This document shows, piece by piece, positions 17,638 to 25,240 of a DNA stretch of 64,000 nt. The notes under the pieces were generated by a model. The model had not been told where the DNA came from, did no database searches, and saw nothing but the letters and a program-made list of their open reading frames with translations. Numbering within the stretch: the stretch's first letter is position 1; each line of letters opens with the position of its first letter. This DNA comes from a virus. The DNA lies in the IMG/VR virus record IMGVR_UViG_3300011115_000874, positions 1 to 64,000 of that record; one strand, 5' to 3'. The translations under genes and the position numbers were made by a program.

Positions 17638-18282
17638 TCACCAGAATCCTGAAAATGTTGTTTTAAATCCTAATAACTTTGCATAACGAGGTAAACGACA
17701 TGACCAGTATGATGCCTTAGTACGATCTTTTTTATTAGCACAGTTATGTCTTTTGGCAAAGGCTTGACGCGCTTTAGGATTGTTAAGTTTAGCTCTTAGT
17801 CCACCACCTGCCATACCAAATGATACTTTTTTAATACGTTTAGTTTTAGGATCTTTAACATAAACATAGAATTTTTTAGAACCACCACGTTTTGGTTTAC
17901 CTAATGCGGGTTGTTTCTTTTCTTCTTCTAATTCGGCTTCTGTTAATATTTCAATTTCCATCATTGGTAAGTCTAAAGATACTATTTCACCTTCAAACAT
18001 CCCAAAACGACCTAAATCTGTATTTTCAAATAATTTTTTATCTTCAGCTAAAAGTTCAATAATACCTTGTTTCCATAGTATACGAGCTTCATGGATTAAT
18101 TCTATATGTGATTTAGAACCAGGACGGAATATATTCTCATGGATAGGTATTTTATTAGAAATATGATATCTCATTTCCTCAGATATAGGAGAATTATATT
18201 GTTTAGACTCATTTAATGTTGGGGCAACATTAGGTTGTTCTAGTAAAGCTGATTTTATTGCTTCTATTATTAGTTGCTTCAT
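17638..18282 (-). CDS. Leader-bearing basic virion protein
   Basis: This 214-aa protein begins M-K-Q-L-I-I-E-A-I-K-S-A-L-L-E-Q, an amphipathic leader ending L-L-E. The C-terminal half is very basic (G-K-P-K-R-G-G-S-K-K-F-Y-V-Y-V, then K-A-S-Y-W-S-C-R-L-P-R-Y-A-K-L-L-G), a pattern I recall from T4-like cyanophage proteins of unknown function. It overlaps its upstream gene by one base. DNA-binding head protein is a guess from charge. Confidence 0.6.
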   Translation of the reverse strand: MKQLIIEAIKSALLEQPNVAPTLNESKQYNSPISEEMRYHISNKIPIHENIFRPGSKSHIELIHEARILWKQGIIELLAEDKKLFENTDLGRFGMFEGEIVSLDLPMMEIEILTEAELEEEKKQPALGKPKRGGSKKFYVYVKDPKTKRIKKVSFGMAGGGLRAKLNNPKARQAFAKRHNCANKKDRTKASYWSCRLPRYAKLLGFKTTFSGFW

Positions 18283-19250
18283 TATTTAAACAATTGGTTA
18301 AAATTCATTGATATCTCAGAAGATTTAACTGTAATTCCATTATTTAATAAATTTTCATCTGGGATTTGAGATATTATATCACTAGTAATTTTTGTATAGT
18401 CTCCTTTTCCAACATAATTAACATTTAAAATATATCCTACTTCTTGATTCATGTTAGGTTTTTTAATTAATTTTGTCCATAAAAGTTTACGTAGTAAAGC
18501 TACAGTTGCTTGTTCTGGGGTTGGGTTAGAATCTAATCCTAATGCTTTATATAAAGTATCTATCTTACTAAAAAAAGGTTTAGTTATATCTAATTTTCTT
18601 AAATCATTATTAGAATAAATTTCAAATATAATTTTAAAACCACTTAATAAATCTTGAGGTTTAAAATTACCTGTGTTAGCTTGAATAGCTTCTTCATTAA
18701 ATAATGATAATGTACCAAATACTTTATTTAAAAGACTAATTGTTTCTTTATCAGTTCCAAATTTACCTAAAGTAATAGTTTTAGTATCATATGCTTTAAC
18801 TTCAACTCCAATCCCACTAATAATTAAATCTGGGTTTTCTCCTCCTCTACCATCTATAACATTTATTGATTTTATATTATGTTGATAAGCCCAATAAGTA
18901 GCTATCTCTCCATTTCCTGATCCTGCTGTAGGTGTACCATCTGATTTTAATGGTTTGATTGGGTATAAAGCAGCCCAAATTTTTTCATCGTCTCCTTTTA
19001 AATTAAAAGACTCACCTACAGATAGAGGAGTTTTACATTTTGGGATATCATTAGTTTTTAAAGCTGATTGTATTAGGGCATCATATGGACTATTACTTTC
19101 AGTTAAAATATTTGTTATATTCACATTTTCTCCTAATTTTTCATTTATTAGAGACTCAAGTAATGAAATATCAGTAGGGTTACTCATATCTGGGTAACCC
19201 TTAGGGAATTTGTAAGAAACACTGTGTAGAAATTTATCGAATATATTCAT
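18282..19250 (-). CDS. PD-(D/E)XK-like nuclease candidate
   Basis: This 322-aa protein shows a possible restriction-endonuclease-like core: G-N-G-E-I-A-T-Y-W near 112-120, then N-P-D-L-I-I-S-G-I-G-V-E-V-K at 139-152. That gives a glutamate, an aspartate and an E-x-K in the right order and spacing. The N-terminus carries a helix with N-I-L-T-E-S near 50, again an L-x-E site. If packaged like its neighbours, it could be an injected nuclease that attacks host or rival DNA. The nuclease call rests on this motif alone. Confidence 0.5.
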   Translation of the reverse strand: MNIFDKFLHSVSYKFPKGYPDMSNPTDISLLESLINEKLGENVNITNILTESNSPYDALIQSALKTNDIPKCKTPLSVGESFNLKGDDEKIWAALYPIKPLKSDGTPTAGSGNGEIATYWAYQHNIKSINVIDGRGGENPDLIISGIGVEVKAYDTKTITLGKFGTDKETISLLNKVFGTLSLFNEEAIQANTGNFKPQDLLSGFKIIFEIYSNNDLRKLDITKPFFSKIDTLYKALGLDSNPTPEQATVALLRKLLWTKLIKKPNMNQEVGYILNVNYVGKGDYTKITSDIISQIPDENLLNNGITVKSSEISMNFNQLFK

Positions 19251-19253
19251 ATT

Positions 19254-19262
19254 GATAAATAT
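19254..19262 (-). promoter_or_regulatory. Late-type AT motif (variant)
   Basis: Plus-strand GATAAATAT, one base from the common form, lies 3 bases before the nuclease-like gene. The position is closer than usual. Confidence 0.35.
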
Positions 19263-19715
19263 TTAATGAACTAATAAATAAACTAAAGGCGCTATAATTA
19301 TTACTGCTACTCCACCAGTTACAAATGTTGATGTGACCCATTTATTCTTTTTATCAGTCATATCATCCAATTTAATTTTTGTGTTTTCATGAGTAATATA
19401 CTCATCATTATACTTTTTTTGAAAATCTTTTGATACATCTAATAATTTGTCATATTCACCATTTAAGTGATCATATGCTGATCTTTCTCTTTCAATTTGT
19501 AAATCAGCATCCATCGCATATCTTTCCCATTTTGCTTTTTCAAGCTTACATCCTTCAAACTGTTTAAATTTTACTAATAATTCAATTTCTTGTTTATAAG
19601 TAAAAAATATACCAGTATCACCGCTAAAAACAATACGTTTAGGGGTTAAGTGTTGACCACATGCTATCGCGCTGGTCAAGAGTAAAATTATGGATATTAG
19701 AAATGTCTTTAGCAT
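19263..19715 (-). CDS. Spanin-like lipoprotein with C-terminal membrane segment
   Basis: I start this gene at 19715 (150 aa), where the product begins with a clean signal sequence M-L-K-T-F-L-I-S-I-I-L-L-L and a possible lipobox S-A-I-A-C (Cys19). A charged, probably coiled-coil body and a C-terminal hydrophobic segment (V-T-G-G-V-A-V-I-I-I-A-P-L-V-Y-L-L) follow. An outer-membrane lipid anchor plus an inner-membrane segment is the design of unimolecular spanins. The 5' end overlaps the 110-aa gene in another frame, as in Rz/Rz1 pairs. Confidence 0.55.
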   Translation of the reverse strand: MLKTFLISIILLLTSAIACGQHLTPKRIVFSGDTGIFFTYKQEIELLVKFKQFEGCKLEKAKWERYAMDADLQIERERSAYDHLNGEYDKLLDVSKDFQKKYNDEYITHENTKIKLDDMTDKKNKWVTSTFVTGGVAVIIIAPLVYLLVH

Positions 19716-19971
19716 TTTTGATTTGGATATATTGGATTTCTGTTTTAACATTTGTTTGAGCACTATCATAATCTCGTTTTAGTTTAGTATAAGATATATT
19801 TAATGAATCTACAATATGACTTAAACTATCAATACGATTGTCTATAGGAGGCACTATTGGTCTTATAGGTTTATTATATGTTATTATAATATGAACTAAA
19901 AATGCTATAGTAAAAAACCAAGGTAGCATTATATACCAATTCTTTTTTATAAATTTAATTGATGTGTTCAT
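19639..19971 (-). CDS. i-spanin (Rz)-like membrane protein
   Basis: This 110-aa protein has one N-terminal membrane anchor (Y-I-M-L-P-W-F-F-T-I-A-F-L-V-H-I-I-I, about 13-30). A helical, heptad-like periplasmic part runs through D-S-L-S-H-I-V-D-S-L-N to the end, with Y-I-Q-I-K-N-A-K-D. The topology matches inner-membrane spanins. It overlaps the downstream lipoprotein-like gene in a different frame by about 77 bases, a classic spanin arrangement. Sequence similarity to known Rz proteins was not tested. Confidence 0.55.
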   Translation of the reverse strand: MNTSIKFIKKNWYIMLPWFFTIAFLVHIIITYNKPIRPIVPPIDNRIDSLSHIVDSLNISYTKLKRDYDSAQTNVKTEIQYIQIKNAKDISNIHNFTLDQRDSMWSTLNP

Positions 19972-20528
19972 TATGCTGGTAGTGTTTCTTCAGGTGCTTC
20001 TTCTGTAGGTGGGGTTTCTTCTGTTGATGCTTCAGGTGTTGTTTCATCTGCTGGCATCTCTCCTCCCATTGGTACTTCTCCTACTGGTGCGTCTTTATCT
20101 GGTTCTGCTCCTCCACCATAACGTAATATACGAGCTATAGCTGCTGCAGCACGTTGTTCTTCATTTAAACTAGCTAAATAGAATTTTTTACCTTCAACTT
20201 GAGCAATCCAAGAACGTTCAGTGTATATCAAATAAAAATGTTGGTCATTAGCTAACATAATTTTAAATGTAGTAGGACGAGGAGCTACCCACCATATATC
20301 AGATATAAAATCTCCATATTGGTCTGTGAGTAAATCTATTATGACTTCTTTTAGTTTAGGAAATTTAGCTAATACAGGGAATAATTCCTCCTCAAAATTA
20401 ACATCATCTGGTGTTACACCGAATGTATCTTCTTGAGCTTCTTCTGAATTTTCTCCTGCTTTTCTAGCAGCATAGACACGTTTAGCTATAGCCTGTATTT
20501 TATCTACTAGTTCTTTTCTACTTGCCAT
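19971..20528 (-). CDS. Hypothetical virion-region protein, 185 aa
   Basis: The protein starts with a basic helix (R-K-E-L-V-D-K-I-Q-A-I-A-K-R-V-Y-A-A-R). A compact alpha/beta domain contains F-P-V-L-A-K-F-P-K-L-K-E-V and F-Y-L-I-Y-T-E-R-S-W-I-A-Q-V. It ends in a Pro/Glu/Thr-rich disordered tail of about 45 residues. No family is recognised. It shares one base with the spanin-like gene downstream. Confidence 0.55.
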   Translation of the reverse strand: MASRKELVDKIQAIAKRVYAARKAGENSEEAQEDTFGVTPDDVNFEEELFPVLAKFPKLKEVIIDLLTDQYGDFISDIWWVAPRPTTFKIMLANDQHFYLIYTERSWIAQVEGKKFYLASLNEEQRAAAAIARILRYGGGAEPDKDAPVGEVPMGGEMPADETTPEASTEETPPTEEAPEETLPA

Positions 20529-20529
20529 T

Positions 20530-21198
20530 TTATTTATCTAAAGTGTATTCAGTTTTTTCATCTATTCCTGGCTTATTAGCTGCTTGGAAACCTAAGTATT
20601 GACTAACTGACGCTATGTAGTCAGCGGCTTTAGTAATTTTACTTTGTACCCAAGCTTCTAATTGAGTATCATCATCTAGCATTTGCATTAACTCTTGAGA
20701 GTTTTTAACTAAACGATATAATTCAGACTTAGCCATTTCACCTTCATAGTCAACTTCTTCTTTAAGATCTACCCCACGTCCTTTTAATATATCCGCTTTA
20801 GTCACTTTACCATCACCTGTTAAATCAGGGAATTCTTTACTTTTTTTCTCACTTACAGGAGGTGTAGATAATTTTTTCTTAATTATATCTTTTAATTTAG
20901 TCTCACTCATAGTTTGTACTTGTTTTTTAGCTATATTAATTGCACGACCCCATAGTACATCTTCAGCGTTACTATTGTGGTTGGTAATAGCGTTTATTAT
21001 TGCTCCATCATCAGCTTTCATCGCTGAATATATGTCTTTTGCTCTGTCTTTAACAGCATCTGATAATCCTTCATTAATAGGTTCAGAAGCATATAATGCT
21101 TTCATATAAGCCTTAGCTTTTTTAACAGATGAAGAACATCCTTTCTTCTTACCTGTCTCTTTATTATAAACACATTTGCCTCTTAATTCGTATGGCAT
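20530..21198 (-). CDS. Virion-region protein with EF-hand-like loop
   Basis: This 222-aa protein opens M-P-Y-E-L-R-G-K-C-V-Y-N-K-E-T-G-K, continues with a helical region, and then has D-L-T-G-D-G-K-V-T-K-A-D-I-L near 125-138. That is a dockerin/EF-hand-like calcium loop. The last 70 residues (M-A-K-S-E-L-Y-R-L-V-K-N-S-Q-E-L, Q-S-K-I-T-K-A-A-D-Y-I) are a segment I know from T4-like environmental phages. Function unknown. No promoter is evident between it and the histone-like gene upstream, only a hairpin. Confidence 0.6.
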   Translation of the reverse strand: MPYELRGKCVYNKETGKKKGCSSSVKKAKAYMKALYASEPINEGLSDAVKDRAKDIYSAMKADDGAIINAITNHNSNAEDVLWGRAINIAKKQVQTMSETKLKDIIKKKLSTPPVSEKKSKEFPDLTGDGKVTKADILKGRGVDLKEEVDYEGEMAKSELYRLVKNSQELMQMLDDDTQLEAWVQSKITKAADYIASVSQYLGFQAANKPGIDEKTEYTLDK

Positions 21199-21219
21199 AT
21201 CTATTTATTTTAAAGTTAA

Positions 21220-21236
21220 GGGGAGCAATGCTCCCC
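21220..21236 (-). terminator. Hairpin terminator after histone-like gene
   Basis: A 7-bp perfect GC-rich stem (GGGGAGC / GCTCCCC, 3-base loop) follows the stop of the 57-aa gene. Only a weak T-rich tail comes after it. Confidence 0.65.
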
Positions 21237-21257
21237 TATAACTAAATTTTACAATTC

Positions 21258-21431
21258 TTATTTCGTTTTGTCTTCAGCAGTAGAAGCTTTACGGTATTCC
21301 GCAATTACCTTCTTAATCTCACCAGCTGTTTTGCGAGCACGTCCATGTGCTGCTTTGGCGGGTTTTGAGTGTTCTGCTACTAATAACTCGAATAACTCTT
21401 GCATTCTTTCTAATAACTCTTGACTGTTCAT
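21258..21431 (-). CDS. Histone H1-like (Hc1-type) small protein
   Basis: This 57-aa gene begins M-N-S-Q-E-L-L-E-R-M-Q-E-L-F-E-L-L and continues H-S-K-P-A-K-A-A-H-G-R-A-R-K-T-A-G-E-I-K. The closing segment is V-I-A-E-Y-R-K-A-S. This order matches short Hc1-type histone H1-like proteins common in Bacteroidota. Such proteins bind DNA through the lysine/alanine-rich helix. Here it may help compact phage DNA or act on the host nucleoid. The placement among virion genes favours a packaged DNA-binding role. A terminator follows. Confidence 0.78.
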   Translation of the reverse strand: MNSQELLERMQELFELLVAEHSKPAKAAHGRARKTAGEIKKVIAEYRKASTAEDKTK

Positions 21432-21454
21432 AGATTTTATTTGTTTGGTTTATA

Positions 21455-21808
21455 TTATGCTTGATCCTTGGTGATTTGTGTTTTCAAAAAGAATAAAGCG
21501 GTGTTTCCGATTTGGCGTACTAATTTATCTTTATTTTCTCCGTCTGGTAGTTGTTTAGCAGCGTCTAATGCTGTTTGTAAACCTTGACCAACTTGTTTTT
21601 CAACAGAATCACCACCCATATCTGCTCCCATATCAGCAGTAGGTTCAACATCTATATTATCTACAGGTGCTTCTTCAGCAGGTGCTTCTTCAGCATCCAC
21701 TTCAAGATCTAAATCTAAAGGAGGTAATTCGTCTTTTTTCTTTTTTTCAAATAAAGCAACTTCCTCTTTAATGATCTGTTGTATTAGTGATTTTAATTTA
21801 GTATTCAT
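21455..21808 (-). CDS. Leader-bearing acidic helical protein
   Basis: This 117-aa protein starts M-N-T-K-L-K-S-L-I-Q-Q-I-I-K-E-E, an amphipathic leader with an I-K-E site. A lysine patch, a very acidic D/E/A/P-rich linker with M-G-A-D-M-G-G-D, and a C-terminal helix follow. The composition resembles head core or scaffold proteins. A late-type motif lies upstream. Confidence 0.55.
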   Translation of the reverse strand: MNTKLKSLIQQIIKEEVALFEKKKKDELPPLDLDLEVDAEEAPAEEAPVDNIDVEPTADMGADMGGDSVEKQVGQGLQTALDAAKQLPDGENKDKLVRQIGNTALFFLKTQITKDQA

Positions 21809-21818
21809 TGTATTTTAT

Positions 21819-21827
21819 TATAAATAT
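21819..21827 (-). promoter_or_regulatory. Late-type AT motif
   Basis: Plus-strand TATAAATAT lies 10 bases before the 117-aa gene. Confidence 0.5.
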
Positions 21828-21828
21828 G

Positions 21829-22047
21829 TTATTTCTTCATGGTTTTACACTCATAACATTTCTTTTTAGATAATGCTTCTTTAGCGATATTTTTAATCTT
21901 ATCTTGAAGATCTTGAGAAAGTTCAGATTGTTTTTCGTCCCATTCTTTGTCCCACTGTTGTAAAAATTTCTTATCCCAGTCTTTAGTACCAGCGTGTGTG
22001 TTGGTTTTTTTATTTTCAACTTCAGCCAATTTATATTTAAAAGCCAT
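21829..22047 (-). CDS. Hypothetical protein, 72 aa, C-terminal Cys pair
   Basis: This small charged helical protein has W-D-K-K-F-L-Q-Q-W-D-K-E-W in the middle and ends K-K-K-C-Y-E-C-K-T-M-K-K. The CxxC may bind zinc. Its start overlaps the end of the 120-aa gene by one base, so the two are coupled. No family recognised. Confidence 0.55.
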   Translation of the reverse strand: MAFKYKLAEVENKKTNTHAGTKDWDKKFLQQWDKEWDEKQSELSQDLQDKIKNIAKEALSKKKCYECKTMKK

Positions 22048-22409
22048 TAATGTAAGTTTTGTAATTTGTAGATAGTTGATTTGATTAAATCTGTGATACC
22101 ATCTAGTAGATTTTGTATGTTAGTATCTTCAATTGATTGGTATACTTCATAGACTGCTTTACATAATGCGTCTAAGTATGCTATTACTTGTTGAACGTTA
22201 TTATATTCCATCAAGTTAAAATTAGAATATCCTTTTACAATACCATATTTACCTTGATATGCTTCTACAATACTATCAATTAATGGTACTATACCATCAT
22301 AGTAAACATTTAAAGCCATATGTTCTGCAAATGACTGTGTTTGTAGATGAAAAATGTGAGCTTGGGTACGAGAGTGAAATAAATACGATATTAGTTTTGC
22401 AAAATCCAT
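22047..22409 (-). CDS. Ferritin-like DUF5856-type protein
   Basis: This 120-aa helical protein contains L-F-H-S-R-T-Q-A-H-I-F-H-L-Q-T-Q-S-F-A-E-H near the start and I-D-S-I-V-E-A-Y-Q-G-K-Y-G in the middle. I associate this pattern with DUF5856, thought to have a ferritin/Dps-like four-helix fold. The conserved His/Glu positions could bind metal. Role in the phage is unknown. A late-type motif precedes it. Confidence 0.68.
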   Translation of the reverse strand: MDFAKLISYLFHSRTQAHIFHLQTQSFAEHMALNVYYDGIVPLIDSIVEAYQGKYGIVKGYSNFNLMEYNNVQQVIAYLDALCKAVYEVYQSIEDTNIQNLLDGITDLIKSTIYKLQNLH

Positions 22410-22422
22410 GTTTAATTTTAAT

Positions 22423-22431
22423 TATAAATAT
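22423..22431 (-). promoter_or_regulatory. Late-type AT motif
   Basis: Plus-strand TATAAATAT lies 13 bases before the DUF5856-like gene. Confidence 0.5.
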
Positions 22432-22434
22432 CGG

Positions 22435-23004
22435 CTATTTTTTCAAGCTCTCAAGATATTTAATGGTTTCTTCTTTACTCTCAAGAAGTTTATGTTTAGC
22501 ATCACCAGACCAACGTTCCATATCACCTGCTTCAGTTATATATGAATCATTTTTAGTATCCATTTCTTCATCAATCCAAATATTAAATTCATGAATCATA
22601 CCATCAATATCTGAGTTACCTATGAATTTTTCATATTCTTCAAGTAATCCTTTTTTTCTAAGGTCATACTCGAAATCTACTTGGCAATTAAAACATCTTT
22701 TATATTGTAAGTAAAAGCGTTTATCTAAATGTGGTTTCATTACTTTACTACAACATGGGCAAAATAATGGTAAATTAATTTCTTTTTTAGCAGCATCTAA
22801 TTTGGTGATATTTTGTTTAACACCATTTTTAATAGTCCAAGTCCGATCATCTTCTTCCCATACATCACCTTCTTCATGATGTTCATGTTGTTTAGTATAA
22901 CCAGTACCTACAGTATTTTTCTCACCATATTTACCTTGCATAAGGTTACGAAGACGTTGTACGTCTTTTTCCTTAAATTCTTTTTTCAAAACATTTTCTG
23001 CCAT
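22435..23004 (-). CDS. Zinc-ribbon phage protein, 189 aa
   Basis: The N-terminal half is helical and contains L-R-N-L-M-Q-G-K-Y-G. A zinc-binding pair lies at about 81-84 (F-C-P-C-C) and 104-107 (R-C-F-N-C-Q), forming a C-x2-C...C-x2-C ribbon. The C-terminal part is acidic and helical and contains W-I-D-E-E-M-D. I recall similar zinc proteins in T4-like environmental phages with no known role. Confidence 0.6.
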   Translation of the reverse strand: MAENVLKKEFKEKDVQRLRNLMQGKYGEKNTVGTGYTKQHEHHEEGDVWEEDDRTWTIKNGVKQNITKLDAAKKEINLPLFCPCCSKVMKPHLDKRFYLQYKRCFNCQVDFEYDLRKKGLLEEYEKFIGNSDIDGMIHEFNIWIDEEMDTKNDSYITEAGDMERWSGDAKHKLLESKEETIKYLESLKK

Positions 23005-23008
23005 AATA

Positions 23009-23461
23009 TTATTTTGATGGAACCTTTTCTATATCACATTTTATTTTAGCACTATCTAAAATTACTTTTAAATCATTCTCCATTTGAACTAAAGTAAGTG
23101 TATTTTTAGATTGAGGAAATCTTAAAGAATTACCTTCAACTTCAAAGTTAAACTTATTAGGATTTTTAAGATCTTCTTTAAATTTATTTATTTCAGTAGA
23201 GGTTTTTATAGGGAATGCTTTTCCTCTTTCTTTTTCTAGTGCTTTTCGTTTTGCTGGGTTTTGAGGACCAAAGTATTTTTCTAGGTCTGATTTAGAAATT
23301 TTAGCAAATAATTTTTCGTAGTTTTTAGGATTTTTAATAGCCTTTTCTACATCTTCAACTGTTGCGTTAGTTGGAGTTAACAATAAATCATTTGTTTGTT
23401 TATTAATTGAAAATGTTGCTTCTTCTTCATTTTCCATTAGTCTTACTAAACTGTATTTCAT
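23009..23461 (-). CDS. Hypothetical protein, 150 aa
   Basis: The start M-K-Y-S-L-V-R-L-M-E-N-E-E-E is a looser version of the amphipathic leader with an L-x-E site. The body is alpha/beta with many Lys/Asn residues and no recognised motif. The start overlaps the stop of the HAD phosphatase gene upstream by 4 bases, indicating coupled translation. Confidence 0.5.
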   Translation of the reverse strand: MKYSLVRLMENEEEATFSINKQTNDLLLTPTNATVEDVEKAIKNPKNYEKLFAKISKSDLEKYFGPQNPAKRKALEKERGKAFPIKTSTEINKFKEDLKNPNKFNFEVEGNSLRFPQSKNTLTLVQMENDLKVILDSAKIKCDIEKVPSK

Positions 23462-23958
23462 AGTCCTAGTTCTTTTAATTGTTTAATTGTATCCGCAGCT
23501 GATGTATGTAGTATTCCTATTCCACCTTTGTCTCTCCATTGTTGAATATTTTTTTCCATATCATCAATAAGTATTTTATTCTCCCCAGCATATTTTTGTT
23601 TAAACTTAGCTGGTGTCAAAATCATTTTAGCATCAGGTAAGTTATTTTTCTTCCATACTCGTTTACCTATTCTAGATGACTCTTCTTGTGAGGGTGCTGA
23701 TAATAATGTTGGGTTAAATGGTTTAATATAATTCCATAATGTTTGTCCATCAGGTAACCATTTTAATTTAATCCAAAATGAAGCTCCCATTTTATGTATT
23801 GGTTCCCAAAATTCTGCTCCTTCACCTGCAGCAGACATTGGTTTGCCTGTTGCTTCTTCATAACCTTTTTCAAAATCAACTAACACACCATCTAAATCAC
23901 AATAGATAGTATACTTGTTGTTTTCAACTTCTTCTAATAACTCTTTTAATTTAATCAT
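23458..23958 (-). CDS. Leader-tagged HAD-family phosphatase
   Basis: This 166-aa protein begins with the tag M-I-K-L-K-E-L-L-E-E-V. HAD motif I is Y-C-D-L-D-G-V-L-V-D-F, with catalytic Asp21 and Asp23. A late motif I-L-I-D-D-M-E-K-N-I is compatible with motif IV. It resembles small 5'(3')-deoxyribonucleotidase-like phage HAD enzymes, which dephosphorylate nucleotides. Substrate is not established. The tag suggests packaging in the head. It overlaps both neighbours by a few bases. Confidence 0.82.
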   Translation of the reverse strand: MIKLKELLEEVENNKYTIYCDLDGVLVDFEKGYEEATGKPMSAAGEGAEFWEPIHKMGASFWIKLKWLPDGQTLWNYIKPFNPTLLSAPSQEESSRIGKRVWKKNNLPDAKMILTPAKFKQKYAGENKILIDDMEKNIQQWRDKGGIGILHTSAADTIKQLKELGL

Positions 23959-25240
23959 TTCCTTTTATTGAATTTTCCCAACCTCTAAATAATAAACCAT
24001 TACCATATTCATACGCTTCACGTTCTAATTCTTTTAAATAATCGTCTTCATTTATGTTATGTCCTTCTATATTTTGTAACTTTCCTTCAAGATTTTGTTT
24101 ATGATGTACCATTTCATGAGCAAAAGAGCGCAATATATCTTTAGGATGACGTTTTAGTGTGTATAACGTGATTGACTTGTCATTTGGGTTATAATACGCT
24201 GTTTTGCCGAAGAAATCATCAGCGTTCTTAGTATCATCATCAACAAAATTAACATCAGGTAATGGTTCAATATTAATATGACCAATCATATAGCTTGTTA
24301 ATGATACTAATTTTTCTATAAAATCAGTGTCATGTTCTAGACCTTTTTTACTAATGTTAGATATTACTATTTTATCTTTATCTTTATCAACTTTAAAACC
24401 TGATGGTGATAGATTTTTATAATAATTTTTATAATAATCTACTTTAGTAGGTTCTGATGATATGTTTATGTCTAACTGTTTATTTTGGAGTGGCTCAAAG
24501 AAATTATTTGTTTCTTTTTTAGGTGTATTATCATGTCCACATTTATGACACATAAATAAATCATTACCACCATCTTTTATTTTCCAAGTCCAACCACAAC
24601 CATCACAAACTATACTATCACCTTCTATAGATTCTTCAACCCAAGTTGTTATTTCTTCACTCTCAGACATTGGATTAAGTATATTAAATACTTCATCTTG
24701 TTCTTTAGGTTCTAATTCATCTGGTAGGTAATTAAATAATGATTCTTTATCTGTTAATACTTGTCTAGCTTTAGTACCACTAACATCATTAGCAGTAACA
24801 ATATTAATTGCTTCTAAATTATCACGAGTATCTGTTGCTTTAGAACGTTTTTCAAAATCTTCAAAATCTTGGTTGCTACCTTGTCTAGATCCTAAAAACC
24901 ATTTAATATCTTCAAATGGATGTTCTTTAGTGTATCTATAAATTGAAGATACAGGATTAGGTGATGCTTCAATTTTAACATTATCTGGTAAGTATTTTTT
25001 ATATATGTTCCAAATTGCTAATGATTGATCTTGAGTAATGTTTGATCTTCCACCTCCTGTTCCAACAAATATAATAAATTTGTTTGGATTATATTTTTCT
25101 ATAGCTTGTTTAACTACCTCAAAATGACCCTTAGTTGGTGGTTGAAACCCACCACCAAACAAACCTACAGTTTTTCCTTCACCTAAAGAATCAACCTCAG
25201 TTAAAAATGGTAATATAAGTGATTTAACTAATGAGTTCAT
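23951..25240 (-). CDS. Nucleotidyltransferase-zinc ribbon-metallopeptidase fusion
   Basis: This 429-aa protein has three parts. (1) A leader M-N-S-L-V-K-S-L-I-L-P-F-L-T-E and a cytidylyltransferase/NMNAT-like domain with G-G-G-F-Q-P-P-T-K-G-H (29-39) and V-S-G-T-K-A-R (153-159). (2) A zinc ribbon with C212, C215, C231 and C234. (3) A C-terminal domain with H-E-M-V-H (375-379) in F-A-H-E-M-V-H-H-K-Q and a downstream E-R-E-A-Y-E-Y, typical of zinc metallopeptidases. The combination is unusual. The targets are unknown. Confidence 0.8.
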   Translation of the reverse strand: MNSLVKSLILPFLTEVDSLGEGKTVGLFGGGFQPPTKGHFEVVKQAIEKYNPNKFIIFVGTGGGRSNITQDQSLAIWNIYKKYLPDNVKIEASPNPVSSIYRYTKEHPFEDIKWFLGSRQGSNQDFEDFEKRSKATDTRDNLEAINIVTANDVSGTKARQVLTDKESLFNYLPDELEPKEQDEVFNILNPMSESEEITTWVEESIEGDSIVCDGCGWTWKIKDGGNDLFMCHKCGHDNTPKKETNNFFEPLQNKQLDINISSEPTKVDYYKNYYKNLSPSGFKVDKDKDKIVISNISKKGLEHDTDFIEKLVSLTSYMIGHINIEPLPDVNFVDDDTKNADDFFGKTAYYNPNDKSITLYTLKRHPKDILRSFAHEMVHHKQNLEGKLQNIEGHNINEDDYLKELEREAYEYGNGLLFRGWENSIKGND

